Made by a program: the position numbers and the translations under genes
The notes under the pieces: model-generated
Databases searched by the model: none
The model's input: the letters and a program-made list of their open reading frames with translations, nothing else
Told to the model about the DNA's origin: nothing
NCBI GenBank assembly: GCA_944327845.1
Contig: CALVHN010000007.1
Location: 1-58,640, forward strand
Length of the DNA stretch: 58,640 nucleotides
Direction: 5' to 3'
From: an uncultured Bacilli bacterium
Lineage (GTDB): Bacteria > Bacillota_I > Bacilli_A > RFN20 > CAG-826
Part shown: one piece after another, positions 1 through 7,761 of the stretch
Numbering within the stretch: the first letter of the stretch is position 1
How the letters are laid out: every line of letters begins with the position of its first letter

Positions 1-131
1 GCATTTGTGGAATCAAAAGACTTTAAATAAAATATCAAGCATAAAAAGCAAATAAATGTTATTAGTTGAATTGCTAAAGAAATAATCATCCAATAAAAAC
101 CATACATTCTTTTAATATCGAATTTTTCCAT
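1..131 (-). CDS. partial small membrane protein (runs off window edge)
   Basis: An open frame starts at ATG 131 and is still open at the window edge, giving about 43 residues. A charged start is followed by one strongly hydrophobic segment (residues about 11-37, many Ile/Leu/Phe), as in a membrane protein. The start lies 2 bases after the stop of the 37-aa ORF at 134-247, which suggests translational coupling, and a weak GGAA lies upstream. I do not recognise the family. The fragment is too short to exclude a chance frame. Confidence 0.35.
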   Translation of the reverse strand, partial: MEKFDIKRMYGFYWMIISLAIQLITFICFLCLIFYLKSFDSTN

Positions 132-133
132 AT

Positions 134-247
134 TTAAATTCCATATTTATAATTTATGTTTCTAACAACCATACGACCACGGTTATTCGTGTTGTTGACA
201 TGGTTTGTTCTTATAATGAATCTTATCTTTCTTGCATAATCAAACAT
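134..247 (-). CDS. hypothetical 37-aa basic peptide
   Basis: A 37-codon frame starts at ATG 247 and is preceded at proper distance by a Shine-Dalgarno-like GAGGTG. Further upstream an extended -10 element (TGTTAAAAT) could drive it. The peptide starts MFDYARKIRFII and is rich in Arg and Asn, with no Cys and no clear membrane segment, so a nucleic-acid or membrane-surface role is only a guess. It ends 2 bases before the start of the membrane-protein fragment, so the two may form an operon. The family is not recognised. Support comes from the ribosome site and operon layout only. Confidence 0.4.
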   Translation of the reverse strand: MFDYARKIRFIIRTNHVNNTNNRGRMVVRNINYKYGI

Positions 248-349
248 GGCTTCACCTCAGATTCTTTAATGCCATTTTAACACAAAATAGGTACAATTTC
301 GATAATTTAATAAGACTTTTGTGAGATTTTTATCAAAAAATAGAGGGGT
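248..349. other. intergenic, A+T-rich
   Basis: No reading frame is supported here. The only readable element is the reverse-strand extended -10 (TGTTAAAAT) near 272-281, which points toward the 37-aa ORF. The stretch separates that small operon from the 19-bp direct repeats that start at 350. Confidence 0.4.
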
Positions 350-425
350 GTCATTTATCTAATAGGGTGTCGTTTTTCTAGTAGCTAAACATTTATCTAG
401 TAGGCTTTCATTTTTCTAGTAGAAC
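350..425. repeat. four 19-bp degenerate direct repeats
   Basis: Four copies start at 350, 369, 388 and 407, an exact 19-bp period. They share a core like TCATTTWTCTARTAG, and the first two begin GTC. There are no spacers, so this is not a CRISPR array. Short tandem repeats of this size with a TGTC-type start are reminiscent of the multi-repeat ends of IS21-family elements (established feature of that family), but no transposase gene lies nearby. A transposon-end remnant is therefore only an inference. A regulator-binding array is the alternative. Confidence 0.55.
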
Positions 426-558
426 TAAAATCCTAAAAATCATAAGTTCGAACCAATTTTTCTATACTAGCAAAACGCATAAAAAAAATGACCGATTTCT
501 CGGACAAATATAGCTAATTTTGACACCTTTAATTTATATCAAAATGTTAGTTAAAATA

Positions 559-649
559 TGGCGGAGCAAGAGGGATTTGAACCCTCGCACCAGTTACCCG
601 ATCTACTTCCTTAGCAGGGAAGCCCCTTCGACCACTTGGGTATTGCTCC
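559..649 (-). tRNA. tRNA-Ser(GCT)
   Basis: The reverse strand gives acceptor arms GGAGCAA/TTGCTCC, discriminator G, an encoded CCA end, a long variable arm and anticodon loop CTGCTAA (anticodon GCT, reading AGC/AGU). The 91-nt length and the long variable arm fit the serine type. It lies about 50 bases downstream of proS on the same strand and may be co-transcribed with it. Confidence 0.95.
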
Positions 650-653
650 ACTT

Positions 654-687
654 AAAGCCTATTAAGTTTATCAATACTTAAGGCTTT
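654..687 (-). terminator. hairpin between proS and tRNA-Ser
   Basis: AAAGCCT at 654-660 pairs with AGGCTTT at 681-687 and TAAGT at 663-667 with ACTTA at 676-680, giving a 12-bp stem with a 2-base bulge. No U-tract follows on the reverse strand, so this may be a processing site or weak terminator rather than a classical intrinsic terminator. Confidence 0.35.
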
Positions 688-699
688 AATCAACAACTT

Positions 700-2127
700 T
701 TAATAAGCTTTTGCAAAAAGAACTACATATTTTGCTTTCTTGCCACAAATAGCACAATGATCATCAATAGGAATTTGAGCAAATGGCATACAGCGCGATG
801 TAGCTTGATATAATTCTTTAACCTTATTTTCACATTCCTCTTCGCCACACCACATAACTTTAGCATAGCCACCTTTTGAAACAATTGCTTCAATCTCTTC
901 AAGGGAATGAGCTTCTTTAATATTAGCTGATAAATTATCTAAAGCTTTTTTATACATTGTTTCATGAATTTCTTTTAATAAATTTGGTACAACTTCATTT
1001 AATTTATTAATATCATAAACTTCCTTTACTCCATCAATTCTTCGACAAATAGTTACTTTACCATTAGCTAAATCTCTAGGACCAACTTCAATTCTTAATG
1101 GAACACCTTTTAATTCATATTCAGCAAATTTCCAACCAGGAGTTTTATCAGAATCATCAATTTTTACACGAATATTCAAAGAATTTAAATCATTTTTGAT
1201 TTTATTAGCAGCATCTAAAACACCATCTTTTTGCATTTGAATTGGGACAATTACTACTTGAATTGGAGCGACAAATGGAGGCAAAACCAATCCATTATCA
1301 TCTCCATGAACCATAATAATAGCTCCGATTAAACGAGTTGATACACCCCAAGAAGTTTGATGAGGATTTTTAATTTTTCCATCGCTATCTAAATATTGAA
1401 CACCAAAAGCCTTAGAGAAACCATCTCCAAAATAATGAGTTGTTCCAGATTGTAAAGCTTTCCCATCATGCATTAAAGCTTCAATTGAAAAAGTATCGAC
1501 TGCACCGGCAAATTTTTCTTTTTCAGTTTTCTTTCCTTTAACAAAAGGTATAGCTAGAAGATCTTTTCCACATTCATCATAAATATCAAGCATTTTTAAA
1601 ACTTCAGCTCTTGCTTCTTCTTCAGTTCGATGCATTGTATGGCCTTCTTGCCATAAAAACTCTGCTCCTCTTAAAAATGGACGAGTTGTCTTTTCCCATC
1701 TTACAACACTACACCATTGATTATAAAGTTTTGGTAAATCACGATATGAAGAAATAATATGTTTATAGTGATCAGTAAAAACACATTCAGAGGTTGGACG
1801 TATAATTAAAGGGTCTTGGAGTTCATCTTTTCCGCCTCTTGTTGCAACAAGAGTTTCTGGAGCAAACCCTTCAACGTGTTCCTTTTCTTTGTTAAAAAGC
1901 TCTGTTGATATAACTAAAGGCATATAAACATTTTCATGACCAGTTTCTTTAAAACGTTTATCTAAATAAGCTTGGATTTGTTCCCAAATAGCATAGCCAT
2001 AAGGACGATAAATAATAAAGCCTTTCACATTGCTATAATCCATTAATTCTGCTTTTTTACAAACATCGGTATACCATTGAGCAAAATCAACATCTCTTGG
2101 TGTAATTGATTTATTTTTAAATTCCAT
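700..2127 (-). CDS. proS: prolyl-tRNA synthetase, short archaeal/eukaryotic type
   Basis: Charges tRNA-Pro in the cytoplasm. The 475-aa class II synthetase lacks the large editing insertion of the long bacterial form. It has the class II signature RPTSECVFTDHY, the stretch FLWQEGHTMH, the motif TSWGVSTRLIGA and a C-terminal Cys cluster (CGEEEC, then CAICGK) typical of the short ProRS C-terminal zinc domain. The frame is open five codons further up to a GTG at 2142, but the bases GTGAGG there form a good Shine-Dalgarno for ATG 2127, so I use 2127. It follows the EAL-like gene by 14 bases. This ProRS type occurs in mollicutes and some Bacilli. Confidence 0.96.
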   Translation of the reverse strand: MEFKNKSITPRDVDFAQWYTDVCKKAELMDYSNVKGFIIYRPYGYAIWEQIQAYLDKRFKETGHENVYMPLVISTELFNKEKEHVEGFAPETLVATRGGKDELQDPLIIRPTSECVFTDHYKHIISSYRDLPKLYNQWCSVVRWEKTTRPFLRGAEFLWQEGHTMHRTEEEARAEVLKMLDIYDECGKDLLAIPFVKGKKTEKEKFAGAVDTFSIEALMHDGKALQSGTTHYFGDGFSKAFGVQYLDSDGKIKNPHQTSWGVSTRLIGAIIMVHGDDNGLVLPPFVAPIQVVIVPIQMQKDGVLDAANKIKNDLNSLNIRVKIDDSDKTPGWKFAEYELKGVPLRIEVGPRDLANGKVTICRRIDGVKEVYDINKLNEVVPNLLKEIHETMYKKALDNLSANIKEAHSLEEIEAIVSKGGYAKVMWCGEEECENKVKELYQATSRCMPFAQIPIDDHCAICGKKAKYVVLFAKAY

Positions 2128-2141
2128 AATTCTTAACCTCA

Positions 2142-3941
2142 CTAACTTTTATACATATTAAGTAATTTTTTTGTCGCTTTTTTATCAAGCGGTAATAACA
2201 TCGGGCTTTTTGGTGTAATTACATCACTAGAGAAATATGTTATACCACTTTTAGCTAATAATTCAATGCTATTCCAGGAAGGACAATTAATTAATATTAA
2301 CGGCTTTTTATATTTTAAAAATTTTTCAAGCAATGAATGAATAGACAAGAATTCACGTGTATTTTGTTTAAAGTTTTTAATTCCATGCAAATCAAAGAAA
2401 AACATATCAAATAAATTATAAATTCCTTCTTTTAAAGTATAATCATTTAAAGAAACTTTTAATCCACATTCATAGCCTTTTTCCTTAAGACTTTTAATAA
2501 GAGTAACATAATAATCGTCATCATCACTATCAATAAATTCATTATTTAAAAAAGTTAAAACAAGGTTAGCTTCATTAATATTTCCAATATGAGAAAAAAT
2601 CGTGCTTGTATATTTTAAATCTTCTAAAGACAAACTATATATCAGTTTTACATTAGTCGTTTCTTTTTGATTAATAAATGTTTGAATAATTTTTTTAGCT
2701 TCTAAAGAAATTAAATCTTTTTTTCGATTATTCTTTTCAATAAGTTTTTTAAATTCATCATAATTATTAAAATGTTGACTTTTTAAAGATAAAAAGTACA
2801 TAAAAGCATAAGTCATGACTCTTTTACTAGCAACGTGGATAATCGATCTAAAAGCAACATTTATATTTTTATTTTTTAAAATATACTCAGCAGCACTTCT
2901 AGAAGAATAATCAATTGCTTGAAGTTCAGAAGATTGTTTTTTGTAAACAGTAAATATTTTTAAATCATCTTCTAAAAATTTCTCAATATTAATAAATGTT
3001 TTGATATTTTCTTCAAAATTAGTGCTTAATTCAGTAGTTTTTGAACCAACAATTCGAAAACTAAAAGCACGAGAATATGAAGAAATTTCAAAAATCTTAT
3101 TTATTTCATTACTCATTTCTTCTAAAAAAGTATTAAGTTGAAAACCTGTTAAAAAATGTGTTTCAAAAATAAAAAATTGCATTGTATTTTCATTTGGTTC
3201 AAGTGCAAGAAATAAAGATGTTTCTTTTTTGAAAAATGAAAAAATTTTATTTAAAACTAAAGAATATATTTCTTTTTTATTAAAAAATGTATTATCAGCA
3301 GTATCAAGTGAATTAATTTGTATTAAATACATATTTCCTCGATTAAAGAAATTTTGTTTAAAGTAAAGCTTACATTCATCAAAACCTATAAGATATTTAT
3401 GAGGTTTTTTATTAAATAAGATATTGTTTTTAGATTCAAGTGGATATTTTTTTAAGCGAATAAGACTTAAATAGACTAAACGAGTATCTTTAACTACTTT
3501 ATAAGCTTTTAATAAATATTTAGAATAAAATTTTTTATTTGCAAAAGTTTTAATTCTTAAATTAAGTAAAAGCACCATTGATTTATCATTTTGAGCGTAG
3601 TCATTTTCAAATAAAGAATCTATCCATTGTTCAAATAATTTCCTATCGTTTTCCTGAATAATATCAAAAAAAGATTGTAATTTTCCTTCTTTAATTACAT
3701 TTATTTTTGAAGTATTAAAATATCTAATTTTATTTTTTTTAAAGTCTAAAACAAAAGATTTATATGCTAAAAGCGATGTTTTATGATATCTTTTATTCCT
3801 CTCTTCAATAATCTTTTTTACAAGAAAATTAATGAAAAAGTATAAAAGAATTCCTAAACAAGCAATAATAAATAAAATTATAATTGTTAGCTTAGAACTT
3901 GATAATTTTTGAATAAACAATACATTCTTTAAAAAAATCAT
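2142..3941 (-). CDS. membrane-anchored degenerate EAL-like domain protein
   Basis: A 599-aa protein. An N-terminal transmembrane helix lies at about residues 16-40. A long middle part resembles a decayed GGDEF/PAS-type region. From about residue 354 the pattern follows an EAL phosphodiesterase: VAFRSIIHVASKRVMTYAF sits where 'QPIVDL..G..EAL' is expected, later SLNDYTL replaces DDFGTG, FFFDLHG replaces the 'KIDR' strand and LINCPSW replaces 'AEGVE'. The catalytic Glu, Lys and most Asp residues are missing, so I infer a non-catalytic c-di-nucleotide-like sensor or scaffold. The ATG lies 8 bases after a TATAAT and has no Shine-Dalgarno. The EAL assignment is by eye and moderate. Confidence 0.5.
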   Translation of the reverse strand: MIFLKNVLFIQKLSSSKLTIIILFIIACLGILLYFFINFLVKKIIEERNKRYHKTSLLAYKSFVLDFKKNKIRYFNTSKINVIKEGKLQSFFDIIQENDRKLFEQWIDSLFENDYAQNDKSMVLLLNLRIKTFANKKFYSKYLLKAYKVVKDTRLVYLSLIRLKKYPLESKNNILFNKKPHKYLIGFDECKLYFKQNFFNRGNMYLIQINSLDTADNTFFNKKEIYSLVLNKIFSFFKKETSLFLALEPNENTMQFFIFETHFLTGFQLNTFLEEMSNEINKIFEISSYSRAFSFRIVGSKTTELSTNFEENIKTFINIEKFLEDDLKIFTVYKKQSSELQAIDYSSRSAAEYILKNKNINVAFRSIIHVASKRVMTYAFMYFLSLKSQHFNNYDEFKKLIEKNNRKKDLISLEAKKIIQTFINQKETTNVKLIYSLSLEDLKYTSTIFSHIGNINEANLVLTFLNNEFIDSDDDDYYVTLIKSLKEKGYECGLKVSLNDYTLKEGIYNLFDMFFFDLHGIKNFKQNTREFLSIHSLLEKFLKYKKPLILINCPSWNSIELLAKSGITYFSSDVITPKSPMLLPLDKKATKKLLNMYKS

Positions 3942-3949
3942 ACTTAAAT

Positions 3950-3987
3950 ATTATATAATTTAACTAATGTTTTTTAAACATTAGTTA
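3950..3987 (-). promoter_or_regulatory. promoter with 12-bp palindrome, start of EAL-like gene
   Basis: Reverse-strand TATAAT lies at 3955-3950, only 8 bases before the ATG at 3941. A perfect palindrome (12-bp arms 3961-3972 and 3976-3987, 3-base loop) covers the spacer/-35 zone of that promoter. No gene upstream on either strand needs a terminator here, so an operator is the better reading. Confidence 0.45.
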
Positions 3988-4025
3988 TTTATTTTGTTTT
4001 TTAAATTACTTATACTAATAACGTT

Positions 4026-4115
4026 GGAGAAATACCCAAGTGGCTGAAGGGGTCAGTTTCGAAAACTGATAGGAGCTAATAACTCGCAGGGGTTCAAATC
4101 CCCTTTTCTCCGCCA
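4026..4115 (+). tRNA. tRNA-Ser(CGA)
   Basis: Acceptor GGAGAAA/TTTCTCC, discriminator G, encoded CCA, long variable arm, and anticodon loop TTCGAAA (anticodon CGA, reading UCG). It is the only forward gene between two reverse genes. A -10-like TATACT at 4011-4016 sits 9 bases before the 5' end, so the precursor probably has almost no leader. Confidence 0.95.
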
Positions 4116-4155
4116 ATTAATTAAAAAACTTGCAAAACCTAAATATTTTTAGAAA

Positions 4156-5238
4156 TTATTCTACAGGTTGACGGTAAAATTTACCATAAACCTGTTCGGT
4201 TGATATAGCATTAATAAAACAATTAGGATCTACACGACGGCATAGATTTATTACTTTTTTACTTTCATATTTTCTAATACTGATATAAATCATATATTGT
4301 TTCTCACCAGTATATCCTCCTTCTGCAGGGACAACAGTGCAACCATGAGGAATGTTAGCAATAATAATTTGCGATAAATTAGCGTTTTTAGTAATAATTT
4401 GTAGAGAAACTTTCTTATTTTTAGTATCAAGAGTATCGATAACAATTGTTGTAACAATCATATAAAGTAAAGTATACAAAACAATAATTAAAGCGGTTGG
4501 AACTTCAACTGCTTCAAGTTGTGACCCACTTCCAGGTTTTCCAACAACTCCAGCTGGAATTACCGATAAAATTGAGAAAACCGAAATGATAACTGCATTC
4601 ATAAAAGCTGAAAATTTACCTGCTGGTGTAGATTTTTTCTCACTTAAATAAAAAGCAATAATATCAACTCCACCTGCGCTGGTATTTATTGAATAGGCTA
4701 AACCACATGATAAACCTGTACAAGTTCCAGCAAATAAAATACGACTGACAGGATCGTTAAAAACAGCTTTTGCAATCTGGTTAACAAAATCATTTTCGTT
4801 TCCAGTAGGAATTAAAATACCAAATAAAGAAACTAAAGAAACATTTAAAATTGTATAAATAGTAAATTTCTTTCCAACTTTAAACCAACCAAAAATACAT
4901 AAAGGAATATTAACAACCAAATAAAATATAAAGTTTAAAATATATTGGTGTTCTCCATCAATAACCCATTCAATCCCACATAATTTTATAATTTCAACAA
5001 AAACTTGAGACATACCACTAGCTCCTGTTGAAGCAAGAGTACGAATAGCAACTTCATTATTAGCTACATCATAAAAAACACTATAATTAGGAGAAATAAA
5101 ACATTTAAAACCAAAAGAAAAAATAATTGCTGAAATTATAGTAATTATAATCATATAAGAATTTTTCAACACTTCATTAACTATCGGGTGATCATATAAA
5201 AAGTTAATAGTTTTCTTCTTAAGTTTTTTTAGTTTCAT
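4156..5238 (-). CDS. YitT/DUF2179 family membrane protein
   Basis: About 360 aa, with several hydrophobic helices: an N-terminal one with 'FSFGFKCFISPN', then segments with FAGTCTGLSCGLAYSINTSAGGVDIIAFYL, a hallmark of YitT proteins. The C-terminal cytosolic DUF2179-like domain (SLQIITKNANLSQIII onward, with PHGCTVVPAEGGYTG) closes it. The molecular function of the family is not settled. The frame extends to ATG 5316, but those 26 extra residues look unlike the family and neither start has a Shine-Dalgarno. A TATAGT lies close to 5316, so the longer, leaderless form is possible. The gene is monocistronic between a tRNA and a divergent gene. Confidence 0.88.
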   Translation of the reverse strand: MKLKKLKKKTINFLYDHPIVNEVLKNSYMIIITIISAIIFSFGFKCFISPNYSVFYDVANNEVAIRTLASTGASGMSQVFVEIIKLCGIEWVIDGEHQYILNFIFYLVVNIPLCIFGWFKVGKKFTIYTILNVSLVSLFGILIPTGNENDFVNQIAKAVFNDPVSRILFAGTCTGLSCGLAYSINTSAGGVDIIAFYLSEKKSTPAGKFSAFMNAVIISVFSILSVIPAGVVGKPGSGSQLEAVEVPTALIIVLYTLLYMIVTTIVIDTLDTKNKKVSLQIITKNANLSQIIIANIPHGCTVVPAEGGYTGEKQYMIYISIRKYESKKVINLCRRVDPNCFINAISTEQVYGKFYRQPVE

Positions 5239-5340
5239 AAAATTAAGAAATATATTAGATAAAAGAGTTATAAAAAACAAGTTAAAATTAATTTTTTTAA
5301 TAATTACTATATACATAGTATATAGACTATAATTTCTATC

Positions 5341-5369
5341 TTGCTACAAATATAATTTAATGGTATATT
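5341..5369 (+). promoter_or_regulatory. sigma-A type promoter
   Basis: TTGCTA at 5341-5346, a 17-base spacer and TATATT at 5364-5369. The transcript would start near 5376 and carry the Shine-Dalgarno AGAGAGG (5385-5391) of the gene at 5400. Confidence 0.6.
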
Positions 5370-5399
5370 TTTAAAGCGTATTTTAGAGAGGTCAAAGAC

Positions 5400-6293
5400 A
5401 TGAATATATTAAAAAAACTTGCAACACCATTTATAGTTGTTGGTAGATGGATTAAAGAAACAGCATGGGTCCAACCACTTCTTATTGTTGGAGTAATATT
5501 TGCAATAATTTTCTCAATACCTTCAATCACTTCTGGAATTCAAGGATTAATCGATTCTCAATCTGATGATATGAATTGGTATAAAAACTTCCAAATTTCT
5601 CTTGATGGAACATATGATAAAACTTCTGATGCTAATGACTTTTTCGCTGACTTTGTATCCGCTCAAGAAGGAACTGATGAAAATCCTGGATGGATTGATA
5701 ATAATCAAGAAGGCAAACAAAATGCTAGAAATATAGTTAATAATTATTCTAATGGCGCAGGCAAATTCTTTTTATTCTTTGTCCAAGAAGATTGCTCTGC
5801 TTGTAGTGAATTAAAAGATGCAGCTGAAAGATTAATTGATAATTGGTCTACTTATATTGTCGAAGCTGAAAATCAACCTGCTTTCCAATATCAATCTATT
5901 ATTTGTGATGAAGATGTTGATGCAAGTGTTTATGATAACACACCTGCATTTGAATACTTATTAGGAGATTCAAACTACAATAGATTTGCTGAAGCAGCAA
6001 TTCAAGTTGGTCAAGATAATAACTATTATCGTAATGCAGATTCAACTGTTCAAACCACAATTAGAAACAACCTTGAAGCTTTAGTATCATCTGATTCCTC
6101 AAGTTCAACATTAAGCAGTAACTTTGAAACTCCTCTTTGTGTTTTAATTGATACAACTGAATCCAATGTAACAAGCAATATTATTTCTACAATCTTCTAC
6201 TCATTAGAAGGCGATGATATTTATGAAAGAACTCAATTCCTTGCTGATGCTTGGACAGGAAGTGAAAAGTTTTCTTCTAATTATCGTGGATAA
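5400..6293 (+). CDS. membrane-anchored thioredoxin-like protein
   Basis: A 297-aa protein. Short basic N-terminus, one transmembrane helix at about residues 24-45 and no lipobox, so the rest is probably outside the membrane. The segment FFLFFVQEDCSACSELKDA carries a CxxC pair (Cys132, Cys135) on a thioredoxin-like strand-helix junction. The remainder is acidic and Asn/Ser-rich, fitting a secreted domain. A role in extracytoplasmic thiol chemistry or as a redox-sensitive anchor is inferred. The gap between the CxxC and a second hydrophobic strand is larger than in plain thioredoxins. Own promoter and strong ribosome site, ends in a bidirectional terminator shared with coaD. Confidence 0.6.
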   Translation: MNILKKLATPFIVVGRWIKETAWVQPLLIVGVIFAIIFSIPSITSGIQGLIDSQSDDMNWYKNFQISLDGTYDKTSDANDFFADFVSAQEGTDENPGWIDNNQEGKQNARNIVNNYSNGAGKFFLFFVQEDCSACSELKDAAERLIDNWSTYIVEAENQPAFQYQSIICDEDVDASVYDNTPAFEYLLGDSNYNRFAEAAIQVGQDNNYYRNADSTVQTTIRNNLEALVSSDSSSSTLSSNFETPLCVLIDTTESNVTSNIISTIFYSLEGDDIYERTQFLADAWTGSEKFSSNYRG

Positions 6294-6317
6294 TAATTAA
6301 TAATTAAATAGCAAAAT

Positions 6318-6350
6318 AAAAAATCTAGGTCACCTAGATTTTTTTGTTTT
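6318..6350. terminator. bidirectional intrinsic terminator
   Basis: A 12-bp stem (6318-6329 with 6333-6344, core ATCTAGG/CCTAGAT) with T-rich tails on both sides serves the forward gene ending at 6293 and the reverse coaD. The TGA stop of coaD (6330-6332) is exactly the loop. Confidence 0.85.
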
Positions 6351-6809
6351 AAGCATTTCAATTACTGATTTAGGAACAAGTGAACTAATATCTACTTGAT
6401 TTTGATAAAGTTCTTTAATACTGCTTGATGAGATAAATGATGTTTCTTTTTTTGCCATAAAGAATATCATCTCAATTGAATTATCAATAAATTCATTAGC
6501 TGCAGCAAGTTTCCACTCATATTCAAAATCACTTACAACTCTTAACCCACGTATTAAAGCTATAGCATTTACTTTTTTGGCATATCTCATTGTTAAACCA
6601 TCATAAGAATCTACTTTGACATTTTTCATATGTTTTGTCGACTCTTTTATCATTTCTATTCTTTCTTCAACATTAAAAAAAGATTTTTTTTCATTATTAA
6701 TTGCAATTAAAACAATTACTTCATCAAATATTTTTGATGCTCTTTCAATAACATCTAAATGTCCATTAGTGATTGGATCAAAACTTCCAGGATATACACC
6801 TATTTTCAT
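6330..6809 (-). CDS. coaD: phosphopantetheine adenylyltransferase
   Basis: Transfers AMP from ATP to 4'-phosphopantetheine to make dephospho-CoA, the penultimate CoA step. The 159-aa nucleotidyltransferase has the P-loop-like GVYPGSFDPITNGHLD (residues 4-19), RGLRVVSDFEYE and the ISSSSIKE motif near the C-terminus. Normal length. Shine-Dalgarno GAAGGAG lies inside the end of rsmD, with a 4-base overlap (ATGA type), so the two are coupled. The order ylbF-rsmD-coaD matches the Bacillus ylbF-ylbI region. The 3' end of the frame is built into the terminator. Confidence 0.97.
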   Translation of the reverse strand: MKIGVYPGSFDPITNGHLDVIERASKIFDEVIVLIAINNEKKSFFNVEERIEMIKESTKHMKNVKVDSYDGLTMRYAKKVNAIALIRGLRVVSDFEYEWKLAAANEFIDNSIEMIFFMAKKETSFISSSSIKELYQNQVDISSLVPKSVIEMLKTKKSR

Positions 6810-7357
6810 TTTTCTTTCTCCTTCAATATATAGATTAATGTTTTACCATATTTAAGTTGTTTAATTTTAAAATAATTTAAAATTTGATCTTCTAATTGAT
6901 AATCGGTTTCAACTATTATTGTAAAATTTTTATTTAGTAAATCTAATTTAAAAAAAATTAACAAATAATTTAAATTAACTATGTTTTTATAGGGTGGATC
7001 TAAAAAAACATAATCAAATTTAATATTTTTAGTAGAGTATAATTTTAAACATTCTTTTTCATCAAGATTTGTTATAGCAATATCATTAATTTCTAAACTT
7101 TTTAAATTACCTTTAATTATTTTAAGAGCAATTTTATTTATATCATTTAAATAAACAAATTTTGCACCACGAGAATAAGCTTCAATTCCGATTGCTCCAC
7201 TTCCAGCAAACAAATCTAAAAAAGAAGAATCAATAATATTTGGTCCAAGCGAAGAAAATAGACCTTCTTTAGCCGAATCTTTTGTTGATCTAGTTATATC
7301 TAAAGGAGGTTGTTCTAATTTTCGATGTTTATATTTTCCACCAATTACTCTTAACAT
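6806..7357 (-). CDS. rsmD: 16S rRNA (guanine966-N2)-methyltransferase
   Basis: SAM-dependent methylation of G966 in 16S rRNA. The 183-aa protein begins MLRVIGGKYKHRKL, has SFLDLFAGSGAIGIEAYSRGA (SAM-binding motif I) and the catalytic FLDPPY of N2-guanine methyltransferases. The substrate-binding 'TRPT' motif reads TRST here. No clear Shine-Dalgarno is seen, and the start follows ylbF by 10 bases, so coupling is likely. Confidence 0.93.
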   Translation of the reverse strand: MLRVIGGKYKHRKLEQPPLDITRSTKDSAKEGLFSSLGPNIIDSSFLDLFAGSGAIGIEAYSRGAKFVYLNDINKIALKIIKGNLKSLEINDIAITNLDEKECLKLYSTKNIKFDYVFLDPPYKNIVNLNYLLIFFKLDLLNKNFTIIVETDYQLEDQILNYFKIKQLKYGKTLIYILKEKEK

Positions 7358-7367
7358 AATTCAAATT

Positions 7368-7706
7368 TTATTTTATTAAATCAAAAATTTCATTATTAAT
7401 TAAATCAATATATCTTTGAAATTCCTTGTTTGCCCTTTCATATTCAATAACAACCGGAAATTCGTTAATTTTTTTTAAAATTTCTGCTAATTCGCATTTA
7501 ATTTTTAATAATTCTTTTGAATTCTTACTATAAATTTTTAAAGAATCTTCATATTCAGATAAAATTAATTCTTTTTTTCGACAATATTCGATAAAAGTGT
7601 GATCATTTTCCATTTCTTTTTCTTTTTGCTTAAGTCTTTTATATTCATCGCTCTCAATTAATTTCTCTTTTAAATGAATAACTTTTTTATAAATTCTATC
7701 TTCCAC
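7368..7706 (-). CDS. ylbF: YlbF/YmcA family protein
   Basis: A 112-aa, highly charged, all-helical coiled-coil-like protein of the Com_YlbF (DUF964) type. In Bacillus YlbF, with YmcA and YaaT, forms the Y-complex that affects RNase Y activity and development. Its place directly before rsmD-coaD matches Bacillus. Partners are not in this window. The start is GTG 7706, with no Shine-Dalgarno and an extended -10 (TGTTATTAT) ending 6 bases upstream, which suggests a leaderless mRNA. Confidence 0.75.
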   Translation of the reverse strand: MEDRIYKKVIHLKEKLIESDEYKRLKQKEKEMENDHTFIEYCRKKELILSEYEDSLKIYSKNSKELLKIKCELAEILKKINEFPVVIEYERANKEFQRYIDLINNEIFDLIK

Positions 7707-7712
7707 AAAAAT

Positions 7713-7755
7713 ATAATAACATATTTTTTATTTTTGCTTAAAATTATGTTATAAT
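7713..7755. promoter_or_regulatory. divergent extended -10 promoters
   Basis: Reverse TGTTATTAT (7721-7713) serves ylbF and forward TGTTATAAT (7747-7755) serves def. Each -10 ends exactly 6 bases before its start codon, so both mRNAs should begin at or next to the initiation codon. Confidence 0.6.
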
Positions 7756-7761
7756 TCTCGC

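Noticed and set aside
350-425. CRISPR array
   Set aside because: Repeats are directly adjacent, 19 bp, degenerate and without spacers; no cas genes.
6616-6855. Forward ORF overlapping coaD
   Set aside because: Antisense shadow of coaD; no ribosome site and no coding pattern.
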